Shown here piece after piece: positions 41,476 to 53,357 of a stretch of 64,000 nt of DNA. Within the stretch, counting starts at the first letter, position 1. Every line of letters starts with the position of its first letter. Both the position numbers and the translations under genes were made by a program. The notes beneath the pieces are model-generated. The model was not told the DNA's origin. It saw only the letters and a program-made list of their open reading frames with translations, and ran no database searches. Source of the DNA: Nereocystis luetkeana (taxonomy: Eukaryota > Sar > Phaeophyceae > Laminariales > Laminariaceae); contig JARUPZ010000004.1 of assembly GCA_031213475.1 (NCBI GenBank), forward strand, positions 3,187,501 to 3,251,500, given 5' to 3'.

Positions 41476-44416
41476 ATAAAATGAATACACCAAACATCAT
41501 TTCACGGCTAAATGGTGCTGTTTTGGCTCTCACCTTTGGGCTTTTTCTAGCAGTATGCTCCCGCGCGATTCATCAACCGGAGCGTCGGCCGTTCGTATGT
41601 GGAGCATTTCTTCGAAGATGAGGAGGCCCGTCTCGGGGACGATAGCCATAGCATTGCGGCAGCCTAAGGGTTTGTGGGGGCCTGGCTCGCGATAAGAATC
41701 CACCGGAGCTCTCCCCGGTTTCAACTGCGAACAGTGGAAAGCGAGGTGCGAGATTAGTTTTATCGCTGGCCACCATGGTTGCTTCTCTCAGAACCCGTTA
41801 TTCAACATCCTCTCTTGGGATGCACCGGCTACAGTATCGAGATTGGGACTCCCTGTCACTGCCACCGTGTCGCATTCCAATCCGAACCGGTTGCCCCGAA
41901 AGGCAGCCCAGTCCGTACAATGTCGTGTTGGGAATCGGCTTTCAGCTTCGAACGAGCATTCCAACAACGACCCCTGTGGCGCGGCCTCGATCTGTTAGTT
42001 TTCTGGGCAGCACCTGTCAAGAAGTACGGCGTCATCTTCGCGATCACGCGTCAAGGAGCGCAGCGGTGGCGCTTCTGTCAGCCCTCTTCCATCCAGGGGG
42101 CGACGACGGCATGGGTTCAACTTTACACTTTGGGGACACAACGGCGATTGCCTACGCCGAAACAGTTTATTATATACCTGGTACCTGGTATCGACGATTC
42201 TCCTTCGATCATCTCCGTGTATGGGCAAAAAAAAGGCTGACCGACCACTGCGTATGTAATGCTCTCGGTCGGTTGTCACGAAGAACAGCTGCGGACTGAT
42301 TTGGGGCACGTTCGCTTTGGCCTCTGGAGCACGGACCTTACCCCCTCGGCGGCACTGTAACTACGGCTGACTCTTCCACGACGAAATCAAGGCGTATAGA
42401 ATTCTTGCCTCTTTTCGGTGCGGAAACCAGACCCTTTAAAACGCGATACCCCACAGATCTTCATCGATCGATATCGTGAAAGCCATCAACCTGTGAACTC
42501 CTCTGCACAGTGTATCTGCGTACCAATTGCGCGCCCCTCGGCGTTTGTGGGGCGGCCTGTGAAAATTCGTTCTCCTTCCTAACCTCTACTACTGTTTGCT
42601 TCGGTGGAAGTGCTTGCACGGAAACCGACCGCCATCCTCCCTAGCCTTGTGAGAGCGTACGCCGTCCTGGCTGACGTTGTGCAACACGCGGTGTCACCCG
42701 GGCGGAATAACTGGGCGACATCCAGCGTGCAGCGTGTTGATGTTGACTCGAACGGAATGCTATGTCGGCGCTGTTCAACGCACCGCAGGAGAGGTCAGAT
42801 CCACTGGAAGGCAGCGATTCGGTTGTGGAACATGTGCTTTTTGAAAATGATTACAATGCCCTCGCGTCTGTCATGCGCTTGTCTATACCAGCATGCGCCG
42901 GGCCAGCCCGTCCTGGCCACTTGACCACCAAAAGAGCTTCCACGACAGCATCGTATGCCGAGGCCTGTGAATATCCGGCGGCAGTGGCGGCGGTGGAAAA
43001 AATGATGACCCAAGAGTCAGGGATCTAAAGTCGTACTTCGTATGTATCTAAGAAAAAAAAAATGGAGAAGTTGGGAGATAAAGGTGCAACATACTCCAAA
43101 CTACGCAACTACGGGGAAGATACGGTGCAACAGGTCCCAAGCCACGTACCCTCAAGGATACAGTATGAGCACATCCGAACCCTAAAATGCCGCTCAATCC
43201 AGTAATATCCCAGATGTACGCCTCGCCTGCGTTGCGCTACGAGTATCACCAACAGCTTAACGTAACTTACTGCCATGGCCGGTCGGCAACCGTGTTTACG
43301 GACGACTGGCGCTGTCGCAACACGGTTCTGGAGAAGAAGTAGCCTTCCGCTACCTTCCGCTTCATGGAAAGTTAGTTTCTTGATCCATCACCTACGTGAA
43401 AGGGCGCCTCCTATTCCTGATGTCAGAGGCTCTATTTTACCTGCATTTTTTAATGTCGCCGATCGCGGGCCCGTGCTGGTCTTGGTTGTGCGTTTGAGCA
43501 CCAGTCATACACAGTCTTCCAGTTGCACCGACCAGCGACAAACAGCCTTTCAGTTGCACCGACCGGCGATAAACCAAGCCTTCTAGTTGCACCGGCCAGG
43601 GGTCAACAGCCTTTCAGTTGCACCGATCAGCAACAAACAGACCTGATAGCTGATAGTTACATGGCCCCGACAGGACGTCGACCCTTTTGACTTTCTCAGC
43701 CTGGTGAAAATCTTGACGAATCCTCAGACGTAACCTCCACGTCCCCGATCTACTTCGTGTCCTGTTCTCCGTTCCCTTCGCTTTTTCGGTCCCGCCGGGA
43801 ACCCGTGCAACGATGGGGGTAGCACTATGTTGCCTTTTGAGGCAATATTTCTGACTCACAGGGTTGCTTAAGGCCATTGAGGAACCCTACCTACTCAATG
43901 TTGTTGAAAAAACGTTATTAAAAGCGTTTTACAGTAGTACTACAGCAGTAATATTCGTTGTATGCCTAGGCCATGGCATTGTTCATCTTGGTATGCCTGG
44001 TACCAGGTATATACTTTAGCCAGTTTTCGGGTGAGATAGAGAGCTCTTCAAGTAAGTAAGGAGCCTCAGAAGAATGAGGAGCTGTCACCCATACCGTACC
44101 ACACGTCTGCCTAAGCCTGCTACGTCTCGGTCCAGCCGCGTCGGCACTCTCCCTACGGTCTACCTTTTTCGGCCCCACCGGATGGTTCTGTTTCGCCTCG
44201 GTCTAGCCGCATCGACACACCAGTGACAGAACAACCTCGCACCATTCTCGATCATTGCCTCGAGGCCGGGCGGCCCAATCAGTACTCGGCGTTGCCGTAT
44301 CCGAGTCTGATGGTGATCGATGGAAAGAAATCGGGTGACGTGCGCATCGTCGTCAGCTACAAGAATCATATTGATGAGATACCAGTCTCGCTAAGCTACC
44401 CATCTCCCGCACGGCT
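41476..44416. other. GC-rich stretch without recognised genes
   Basis: Several frames stay open for 300-500 bases on both strands (for example 41779-42240 plus and 41995-42309 minus), but no family motif was found. A minus-strand stretch ending at a gtgagag donor near 41535 (AMAIVPETGLLIFEEMLHIR) could be an exon or a decayed gene. Confidence 0.35.
43520..43640 (+). repeat. Tandem repeat, unit about 34 nt, four copies
   Basis: Units share ttgcaccgaccagcgacaaa and cagcctttcag with small differences. Confidence 0.8.
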
Positions 44417-44424
44417 AAAAAAAA

Positions 44425-45263
44425 CAGGGTTTTTCGCGGGTCACGTGGAGTGCAAAATGTCACGGGTCGGGTCGGGTCAGAAAGTGTTCAAAATCTCACG
44501 GGTCGGATCGGGTCGGGTCAAGAGGTTTTCAAATCTCGTGGGTCGGGTCAGGTCGGGTCAAGACTTTTTCAAATCTCACGGGTCGGGTCGGGTCGGGTCG
44601 GGTCAAGAGGTGATGAAAATCTCACGGGCCGGGTCAGGTCATGACCCGCGGCAAGCGGGTCACTCGCGCGTCGGGCCAGCATGACCCGCGAGTTGTTTTC
44701 TACTGACCCGCGGGTCGGACCCGCGCATTCGGCTCGCGGATCCGACACTTGAATCACTTCCCGCTCTCTTACCCAAAGGCTTCTCTCGTACCAATACTTA
44801 TTAATACTCCTTTGGTATCATATTCAAACATTAAAACACCGCCATATTCATATACGCATGCCCGTATCCATTCATACCCACTATTGCCAGATCATATATC
44901 GCTGCGGGGCACAAACATGAACACTAAATCGCTTTTGAAGAGCCGACCCACGGGCCAGATCCGCGGGTCGAACCTTCGGGTCAAGATAAATGGTTTCGCG
45001 GGTCAAGGTGACCCGACCCGCGTGAAACCCGTGTCTCACGGGTCAATCGGAAGGTGGCGGATCGGGTCGGGTCGGGTCAGGAAGTTTTGAAATCTCGCGG
45101 GTGGGGTCGGGTCGGGGGTCGGGTCGGGTCAAGAGGCTTTCAAAATCTCGCGGATCGGGTCGGGTCAAGTCAACATACCTCAAACTTTTCGCGGGTCGGG
45201 TCGGGTCAGCTGACCCGACCCGACCCGACCCGCGAGGTTTGACCTGACCCGCGAAAAGCCCTG
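44425..45263. mobile_element. hAT-like non-autonomous element filled with GGGTC repeats
   Basis: The ends are CAGGGTTTTTCGCGGGTCA and TGACCCGCGAAAAGCCCTG, an inverted pair. They are flanked by eight A residues on the left (44417-44424) and AAAAAAAC on the right (45264-45271), which fits an 8-bp target duplication. CAGGG-type ends and 8-bp duplications are known for the hAT superfamily. The inside is mostly units of about 35 nt made of GGGTCGGGTC runs plus aagaggttttcaaaatctc. It encodes no transposase; frames rich in RVGSG or DPTRP only reflect the repeat. Confidence 0.7.
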
Positions 45264-45271
45264 AAAAAAAC

Positions 45272-48164
45272 AATGGGGCTGAGAAAACAGGGACCTTTCC
45301 CACCTCTTTGGTCTCGTTCCTTCGATCCATCAGGTTGCCGTCCCCAAGGACGCGGTTTAGCTCTCCGCCTTGGGTTGGTCGCCATGGCACACGATGGCAG
45401 GTCCGCGCCGGAATGGTCCTGATACAATAGTGTAAGTCTTAGGAGGATACCAAATAGTTCGACTGTACGGCTGCCAGCTTCGACGGTGTCTTCGTTGTTA
45501 ACGTCGGTAGCCCGCCGCTCACTCCCATCCTTTTCGTCAAACATTATTTTCAGCGCCTACTAAGATCCAGCGTCAAACTATTGCTTCGAAGTATCTATTT
45601 CTCTTCCAAAGAAAATAAATCATGCTAGCGATGCAGATCCCTCGTCTGTGCCTTCTCTCCACGACAGCTTTCGACCGAACGCCGACAGGGAGAGTGAATC
45701 TACCGTTGGCACGAAGACCAAAGCAAATGCGTTCTCTACCGAGCGGCTTGTCCTACTACAGGACAGTATTCGAAACGGATTGGGCCGACAACCTTTTTAT
45801 CATACATGGGCACCGAATCGGTATACATAACGGCTTCTCTGTAGATAGTATTTTGCGGCAGACCTTCACTGGGCTATCGTCTCCGTCGCCCTCAACATAA
45901 CACACGCCAGCTGGTATGCAGTCACGGACCATTATCAACCTTTTTTCTCTGCTCCGATGCCAGCACGGATAATTTTCGGCGAACAAACGGACGTATGCAG
46001 AGTTTTCAATACCGTCTAAGTCGGCCGGGCCACCCTTGGTCTCGAGCGACAATGAACCCCTTCCAATCGAGAGCCTGGCAGAATCGTCTTAAGCATTGAG
46101 CTTCTCCGCGCTATATGTGGCACATCTTCTACGCCGTTTTCTTCGGTCACGAAAAGCTCGAAGCCGTCGTTAAGGTTGGCGAGCATAGCTCTCGTGCGTG
46201 GCGATTTTTTGTTTTGTAGTTTCGATCCGATTTTTTATATTCGCCCTTCTCGTCTCTCTCTCTCTCTTAGTCTTAATGTTCCGGGGTCGCATAGTAGGGT
46301 TAGACTCTTCTCTCCCCTCCCCGTTGCGGTACGTACCTTGTTTTTTTCTCGCAAGAAGGGTTCAGCATTTCCTTTCCTCGTCGAGTCGCGTCGAATTGTG
46401 CATACCCACCAAGGATTAAATATATCACTGCGTACAACAAGTACACTATCGATTTGGCCAAGGCAGCGTCGCTGGGGAAAAAACGAAGCAGCGGCTTCCT
46501 GTCTCGTTACCCCAGACTAGCCAATACAGATCTGAACCGCAGCAGTTTCAGCTGTTTCACTCTGCCGGGCAAGGAGGTGTTTCCACTTCGTTCGTTCCCA
46601 CGGATTTCTTTGGTCCAAGGCCTCTAACGCCTGGTACTACAGTAGTCTGTCACCCACAGGTTGGCTGGCAGTAGGCTCTCATGACACGCTTTGAGGGGGC
46701 TATCGCGTTTCTTACAGCGATATCAACGACTGGCTTCGGGGGGGGGCGAAACCACCGATTTTCTGGAGCACAGGACCTTACTGGTCCAAACGGATATGTC
46801 ACCGCTCATCCCTCTCCCCCACCCATGATTTGAAGTGGGTCCCGCCGACACACCTCTTGTGACACGCATGCCGTCGAGATTGTCCCGGCTTCGTGTTCGC
46901 CATGCCCATTACCGTCGTCGCTAGGAGATTCCATGACACCTGTCCTGGATAGAGCGCTGTTTCTCCCTCGCTGACTGCTTCCTTTTCTCTATACTTTGGC
47001 AGAAGTGCAGTCCCTCGTGCCTTTCCTCTCCCGACCGCTGCCATCTGCTGACACGGCTACGATAACTTCAGGCTCCTCGTCGAGCCCTGTCCCAACCTTG
47101 TCACTCGTGCATGCACCTGCGACAGGACCCTACCCAGGCGTCTGCTGACTCTTCTTCAGCAGCTTTGCGTGCATCCAGGACCAACCATGCCATCCTTCTG
47201 CTTGCACTACCCATGGGGCTCGCTCCTGCCTTCCCCGCCTTCAACAGCATGCGAGCTTCTTCTGTCGCGTTTAATGCCGGTTCAGCGGCGAGGGCAGGCT
47301 ACCGCCAGCCATGGCCGTGCTCCTCACGTTGCAGACCTAGCGCTCTCTCGCCGGCAAACTGACGTCGTACGAGACGCTCGACGACTACAGCCAAGTTCGG
47401 CTGCTGGAGGTGGACCCGCACGCGCTGTCGATCCTGTGTCGGCTGTGATGGTTCGCTTAGGCGGCAACCACTCCCCCGCCTTTCACGTCCCTCTTGGTGG
47501 CCGTACCACCCCCAAGCGCTCTTCCTCTTCTCTCGATCTGGTCGCTTTTCTTGATGGTACGAGTTCATATTTGGGGCTCGAGATCTACCCTCACGCGAAT
47601 GGGAGATGAAGCGGCAAGCCGAGTTGACATGAAGCACCGGATGCGTGCTATATTGTACCTGGTAGGGCTGTAACATGCACCGCCGGACTCGTGCCATACG
47701 GAAGGGCTATAAGCAAACCTACTTTTTGTTCTGGGGGATCCCCACTTGGAGAGCTCCATACCCCACCTGACTACCGGTTTTAACACATACTGTAAACTAA
47801 GCCCGATACGCAATCCCATGGGCCAATAAATGTCCAACGAAGATTAACGATAGTGTTAAAAACACGTCGGATCCAATTGCTTTCGGCAGGTCCTCAGTTG
47901 CAGAGGTTGAGGAACCCCGTCACTGATATCAGGTACATATTTGAGATCAGAAGTGTTACCTTTTCCGTAGCACGGCTCGCCGCCGACCGGCATCTCCTCC
48001 CTCCTTCTCGGCCGCCCCTCGTTGTTTGCCAGCGTGTTCTCTTTCTCACGTATTTGGCCTCACAACTGACCTTCAAGGTTGGATAGACGAGAATTGGCCA
48101 ACAGAAGGGCGGCTCCTCTACAATGGCGACAATAGATGGCGCTACCGCTTACGCCCCTGCCCCC
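45272..48164. other. Stretch without confident genes
   Basis: It contains a SINE fragment (46205-46412). Short open stretches such as SYETLDDYSQVRLLEVDPHA (about 47366-47430, plus, after a possible cctag acceptor, ending in TGA) look protein-like but have no partner exons I can identify. On the minus strand 45756-46052 is open (VRDCIPAGVCYVEGDGDD) and also unassigned. Confidence 0.35.
46205..46412 (-). repeat. Diverged 3' fragment of the SINE family
   Basis: Read on the minus strand it follows the body of the SINE at 6574-6919: aattcgacgcgactcgacg, tctgcgagaaa-like tract, cggtacgt, and ctatgcgaccccgg, then an AG-rich stretch. The tRNA-like head is missing. Confidence 0.65.
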
Positions 48165-48400
48165 CAATCAATTCGACGTTGTCATCCATACGCAGGAAAG
48201 TCCACTCCACAAGTGGTTCGTAGTGGGATGGAGCTCACACCCTTCATGCGACTCGCCCAATACCTCAGGGTGCTTCGCGCTTGGTGCAACCAGTGCTTTC
48301 CCGGTCGGTGAAAACCTGTGCTCCGTCGCGGCATCGTAAGGATGCGAGGGTCTATGGTCACAACACTACCGCCATGCATGACGCGAGTGCACCCCCACCT
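48165..48400 (+). repeat. Dispersed repeat family F copy
   Basis: It parallels the copy at 40780-41010: catccatacgca, 'ctcacacccttcatgcgact', 'gtgcttcgcgcttggtgcaa', 'gatgcgagggtctatggtca' and gccatgcatgacgcgagt. Confidence 0.75.
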
Positions 48401-51400
48401 CCGCCCCAGATGGCAATGCAGTCCACTTTTTGGACGACGAACCACACCTATTATTGCGGGTGTGAACCATGCAGGTATATCGCGCCATTACGTACTGTTG
48501 CCTTCTCGTCGTTCGAGATCTCGGCATGATGGCATGGTTTCTACGGATAGATCGGCACGAGCATGGACGCGTGGTGGATGCCACGCTATTCATAGATCTA
48601 CAATTTGTACTCCACTCTAATTTTAGGTGCGCTGTCTATAAAAAAAGTGGTGCACTTCGAAAGGGGCAAAGTTCCGGTCTCGCAAAAAACTTCGGCAGAC
48701 GGTGGCGTGCCGGCTCATATTTTCATCGAGGTACCTTATACCGTCTGGGCGTACTGTTAGTATCAGCGCCGTCGATGCCCTTGTTTTTTTTCCTGCTGCA
48801 CCGTAGGGAAACCACTACGCTTTCTTCTTCACTGGTCGCTTCTGCCGTAGCATAAATGTGTACGCCGTCTTCCCCTAGACTCTATTTAACAGTGAAAGTA
48901 CAGTTCGCGACCTTGGGCTAAGTCGCCGTGGTTCTTCATGAAACGTTTTGGACAGCATTTTGGAGAAAGCGAGATAGCCCCCCGAACCCACAGGCACTTA
49001 ACGCAATGTTCGAGTGCTGCCCCCCTCGAGCTCCTCTTCGAGCACTCGCTGCACGGGGGGATAAACGTCCCCCCCTGTAAATATATCAATGATGTCCTTA
49101 GGCTCATCGGACATTTTGTTTCATTTGCGGACCTCGCCCGCCGCCGAAAAAAGACCTTCTCGCGCGGTTTCTTTTTCGGGGTTCGCCCCCGCCTCGGCCC
49201 CAGCAGCCGGAGCCACCGATACGCTCGCGCGGCGCCGCACGCGCTCGCACGAGATCTCGACGTCGGAATGTACGAAGGGTATCCACGCCATCTACGGGCC
49301 TTTTCTGCTCGTTCATATTATTGAAATAGCGCCTCGCCGCGTTATTGTTTTTTTGTCGGGTTTTCTTCCTGAGAGCGCTTTTCGACCTCCTGTTCCCCGG
49401 GAGAGTCAACCGTCCTGGCCGCACCGTAGTCGTGAGGGCCTTTGCGGGCGGCCGCAAGTTCGAGATCTACGACAAGTTTACGACTCCCGGCACAAGCACG
49501 CCGTCCATGCTTCGTTGCGATAACGTATGCTACGACTGGAGACGTCACTACTTGCCAAGAGAGGAGCAGATCTTGCGAAAGTCGAGCGGAAGAGCCCGGC
49601 TTCGCGTCGTGATTACGCGAACATATGGCGAAAGCGAGCTTTAGCGGGGGCAGGCGTGTAGAGGGGGGGGAGGAAGGAGGGCAATTACCGGTGTCACGTC
49701 TCACTATCGCGCTCTCGTGAAGGGAGGACGGTCACCTAAGAAGGCTCGAGGGCTACAATTGAACGATCTTGAACGACCCGGAGAGCACTCTGGACGGAAA
49801 CATAAGAATCATTAGATATTCATATTAAGACCCCAATCGGCCCCAACCGCCCCTACGTTTCTGTCCAGAGCGACACGCAACTCAAAACCAGAGCGCGAAT
49901 TTGTTCCCCGTACCGACAACTCATCGCACGAGCTCCAACGGTGTGACCGTCCCACGCGCCCCAGGGCGACGGGCCGCCCCGAGACAGAGAAGACGGGGAA
50001 CCCTGGCCTCGCTCGAATCGGGCACGTGTGGGCAGAGGGAGGACGGTCGTGGATTCGAGGCTACCCAGACGAGAACCGCCATTGTTTTTTTCTCGTGCTC
50101 GTATGATACGCACAAACGACAGGTTTCCCATTTCGACGTTTCTCTCGGTAGGGAGAAGGTTGCGTTTGAGATATACTTTGGATGTTTTTTTTTCGTGGCA
50201 TTACGCCAAATCAGGGAGTTCTCACGCTGAGGTCTTTGGGCTATCGACAGAAAAACAAACGGTTATGGTAATCCTTTCAGGCTGGGCAGCACAACCACGG
50301 GCCGTACGGCACTGATGCTTCAACTGGAGCTTCCTCTCGGATCCTCAGGATCACACCGTGAGCGACGGTTTCGGAAACTGGGGGTTCCATCTCTCTGGCA
50401 ATTGCACCGATACGCTCTTAGCGAGGCAGCTGGTGCTAACGTTTGTTTTCCACAAGCACTGGTGATCGCTAGCCACGATCGGCATTTTACTCAAGTGTAT
50501 ACGTATGGCTTCCAGGAAGTGCTCGCGATCTTTAGCCATGATCGTCACTTCAGTCAAGGTTTCTATCTAGTACAAGTGCTGGTGATCGCTAGCCATAATG
50601 GACACTGTAGTCTAATGTTATTGCCCTCGATGAAATGCATTCGAGCGCTGTTCTCAGTTTGCATGCCTTTTTTTGTAAAGTTGCAGTTGGAGTTGGTGCG
50701 AGTGTGGAAAGAGATCAGTCGGCACCGGCACAGACGGCACCCCAGCAGGCGGGGTTTGGCTCTCAGACTGAACGTCTGCTTTTTTCCCTTGGAAAACCAA
50801 GAACAAAAGGCTCGCGCTTCACGCTCGCGCGCCTCATTGTAAAATACGGTTACTATATTACGGGACAGAGTGGTATGCCAGTACAGCAGTACGATAGCAC
50901 GGCTGGAGCAGGACGCCCAACCCCCCAACAGCCATCAATAGGTTGTGGTTTACCTGGTCCATGTGCCGGTGATATATACGGGAAAGCACGTCTGTTTGCC
51001 AATATCTGCTTATCGCAGAATGCCTCCCCTCGCCTCTTAGAAAAGCCCGCACGGCTCGACAGTTTGAACGTGACTGGCACACCAAGACACTGAAAAATGT
51101 TTGAAATACTCCCTGTAAATGTTGCAGCAGATCTTGACGTACCAGCACATGAGTACTCGTACGTGTTTGTTAGTGAGTCTCACTATCGTACATGTTATTG
51201 GCCTCTTCTGCTCTTGATATATAAAAAAACGCAGTATGCACACACCTACCTGTAAGATTGCAGAGGGTGGCCCAATAGCGCAGGAGGTGATGTTCGTGAT
51301 TTCTGTAGGCAGGCTAGCGAGTGGCGCATTTTGATCCTACAGCTCTTTGTTTCTTAGATCGGGGGGACGAAACAATTATACGAGGGTAACAAAAGTGATC

Positions 51401-53066
51401 GACAGAGACGAATATACATGTCTGTACTACACAGAGGATTGGAAAGTAAAAGCGAACTACTTTTCGTCTTGAAGTTGATGCGAATTAGACTTTTTCGTGC
51501 TGCTATTAATAGACTACTAAAAAGCAGTGATGGTGCACCAGACTCTTTTACAGCCTACTATTATTAGTTTCTATGATACCCTAGCTGAGAACGTCGACAA
51601 TACTACCTCCATCGAGGGATCGTGTTAGAGATAAGCACTACGTGGCATACGATATGAGTAAGCTGTAACATATCGATGCTCTGTAGCACAGTCGTGTGAT
51701 AGAATAACTGTTGTGATAGGTATATACTGGTAGTATCGCTAGACGTGCGGTAGTATTCACTACTACTGTAAGTGTTTCCAGAATGAAGGTATCTGCGTTT
51801 GACGTAGTTGCACAGCATGTTTAGTTCAGGAAGAAGCTTCAGCATTTTTCGGGGGTCTAGGATTCGGAGTATAACGTTGACGTACGAGGTCATCAAGACG
51901 AGAGGAACTGGAGTGTTTGCACACACCTATTACACGTTCTCACTCTCCACTCACACCAGCGTCTGAGCTACCAGCACCTCATAGTAATAAACAATATACT
52001 GCCCATAGAGCGGCCGTTCTAACGTCAACACAAACAAACACTAATCCAATAGAGTTAGACGCTCCTCCGCTAAGATCGGAGCAACATCCGATAGGCACTC
52101 GCCTCAATCGACATCATAATCACATAATCTGAGGGCATAGGACCACCGAGTTTAAACAGAAACATAAATGATTACCCTTAAGACTTACCAAAGCTGGATT
52201 TAAAATATCCACTCTGACCCGAAATATTGGGACATTTTCGCCTATAAATGTTCAATCTAAGCCGTCCTTATATTTTGGGTCAGAGTGGTATCGGCAATGC
52301 TTCCTTTTCACCACTGCAAAACGTATCCGATACTAATTCCAAGTAGATTGTCCTAAAAAACGTGGATGTACTTCTAAAATAAACCGCTTTGGGACTTCCG
52401 AGGGACAACGTGTCGAAACCAAGTGGCGATTACGACACCAGTGACTCGAAGTAGCCCTGGTAGTTACAGTAGGAGTAGATGCGTTCGGCGTGCAGCGTAG
52501 GAAGGTGCACGACACACCAACGGGTTGATAAAGACCGCACTTGTCCCTTTTTAAGTTGCTCAACCTAGGCCTCAAGAGGACTGCGTGTCGACAGCCGATG
52601 TCTGCTGTTCTCCCTGACCAATGAACGGGGATGGGAATGCAAGTAATGCACACAAAACAATATCGACGAGACACCAAACGTCAATTTGACAGCACGTTTT
52701 CGTCTCCATCGTCGAGTCCCCGGGTCAACACACCTTGGTGCAACCTAATGAAAATCCAATTACCGGGGCAAATGTTTCTCTGTACGAAGCTGGGTCGAAG
52801 CCTCACTTCAACCCAATCTGGGTGGAAGCCTTACTTCGACCCAACATGAACACACACCATTCAAGCTTAAATTGGTATCACCGACCTGCCCGACAAAAGT
52901 GACCGGCATGCCTTCCAAGATTGATCAATATGGATCAGTATCGATCAAATTTCGATCAAAATATATCAAGATGGGTCAATACCGACCAAATTCCGATCAG
53001 CATCGATCACTATCGATGCACATGGATCACTTAGGATCGATATGGATCAATGTCGATCAACAGCAA
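48401..53066. other. Stretch without confident genes
   Basis: Open frames on both strands at 48.9-49.65 kb (for example VVVRAFAGGRKFEIYDKFTT on the plus strand, ending in TAG at 49644) match nothing I recognise. A minisatellite (50440-50620) and a GATC-rich repeat (52915-53085) are the only clear structures. Confidence 0.35.
50440..50620 (+). repeat. Minisatellite, unit about 60 nt, three copies
   Basis: Units share gtgctggtgatcgctagcca, then cgatcggcatttt or near variants. The frame through it reads VIASHDRHF, which only by chance looks like an ABC-transporter H-loop. Confidence 0.7.
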
Positions 53067-53085
53067 TCAATATCGATCCGTCTGC
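52915..53085 (+). repeat. GATC-rich degenerate short tandem repeat
   Basis: About fifteen imperfect units of 10-11 nt resembling gatcaatatc. It directly abuts the stop codon of the exon at 53067-53357. Confidence 0.75.
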
Positions 53086-53357
53086 GGGCCCGCTCTCGGA
53101 GGCATAGCCTCTTCCTCGCCAAGCCCGGTCGTCTGGCGGTGCGCGTACGACGTATCGGACGTGTCATTGCCAATCCCAGAGCCAACAAACGACCCGACAA
53201 CCGGTCGGAACAGCCACGGCGGCAGCAGGGACTTGGGCAGGCGGTCCCGGCTGACGGTGCCGCGGAACATCCGGGGTTGATCGCCGAACACATTCCAGTG
53301 CAGCTCAGCTTTGTGGTGGAGAACTGTCGGTGCCGCCTTCATCGTAGTATTCACGTC
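53067..53357 (-). CDS. Terminal exon of an unknown gene
   Basis: A clean acceptor (attacag) opens a 97-codon frame in phase 0 that ends in TGA. The peptide has normal composition and looks coding: DVNTTMKAAPTVLHHKAELH, FRGTVSRDRLPKSLLPPWLF, RPVVGSFVGSGIGND. I do not recognise the family. Upstream exons should lie at higher coordinates on the minus strand but none was found. The other strand's frames over the same bases are shadows. Confidence 0.45.
   Translation of the reverse strand, partial: DVNTTMKAAPTVLHHKAELHWNVFGDQPRMFRGTVSRDRLPKSLLPPWLFRPVVGSFVGSGIGNDTSDTSYAHRQTTGLGEEEAMPPRAGPQTDRY

Noticed and set aside
44223-45390. Open frames rich in RVGSG or DPTRP
   Set aside because: They translate the GGGTC repeats within a hAT-like element.
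50315-50842. 175-codon frame containing VIASHDRHF, resembling an ABC-transporter motif
   Set aside because: The motif is made by a three-copy minisatellite and no Walker A, signature or Walker B motif is present.
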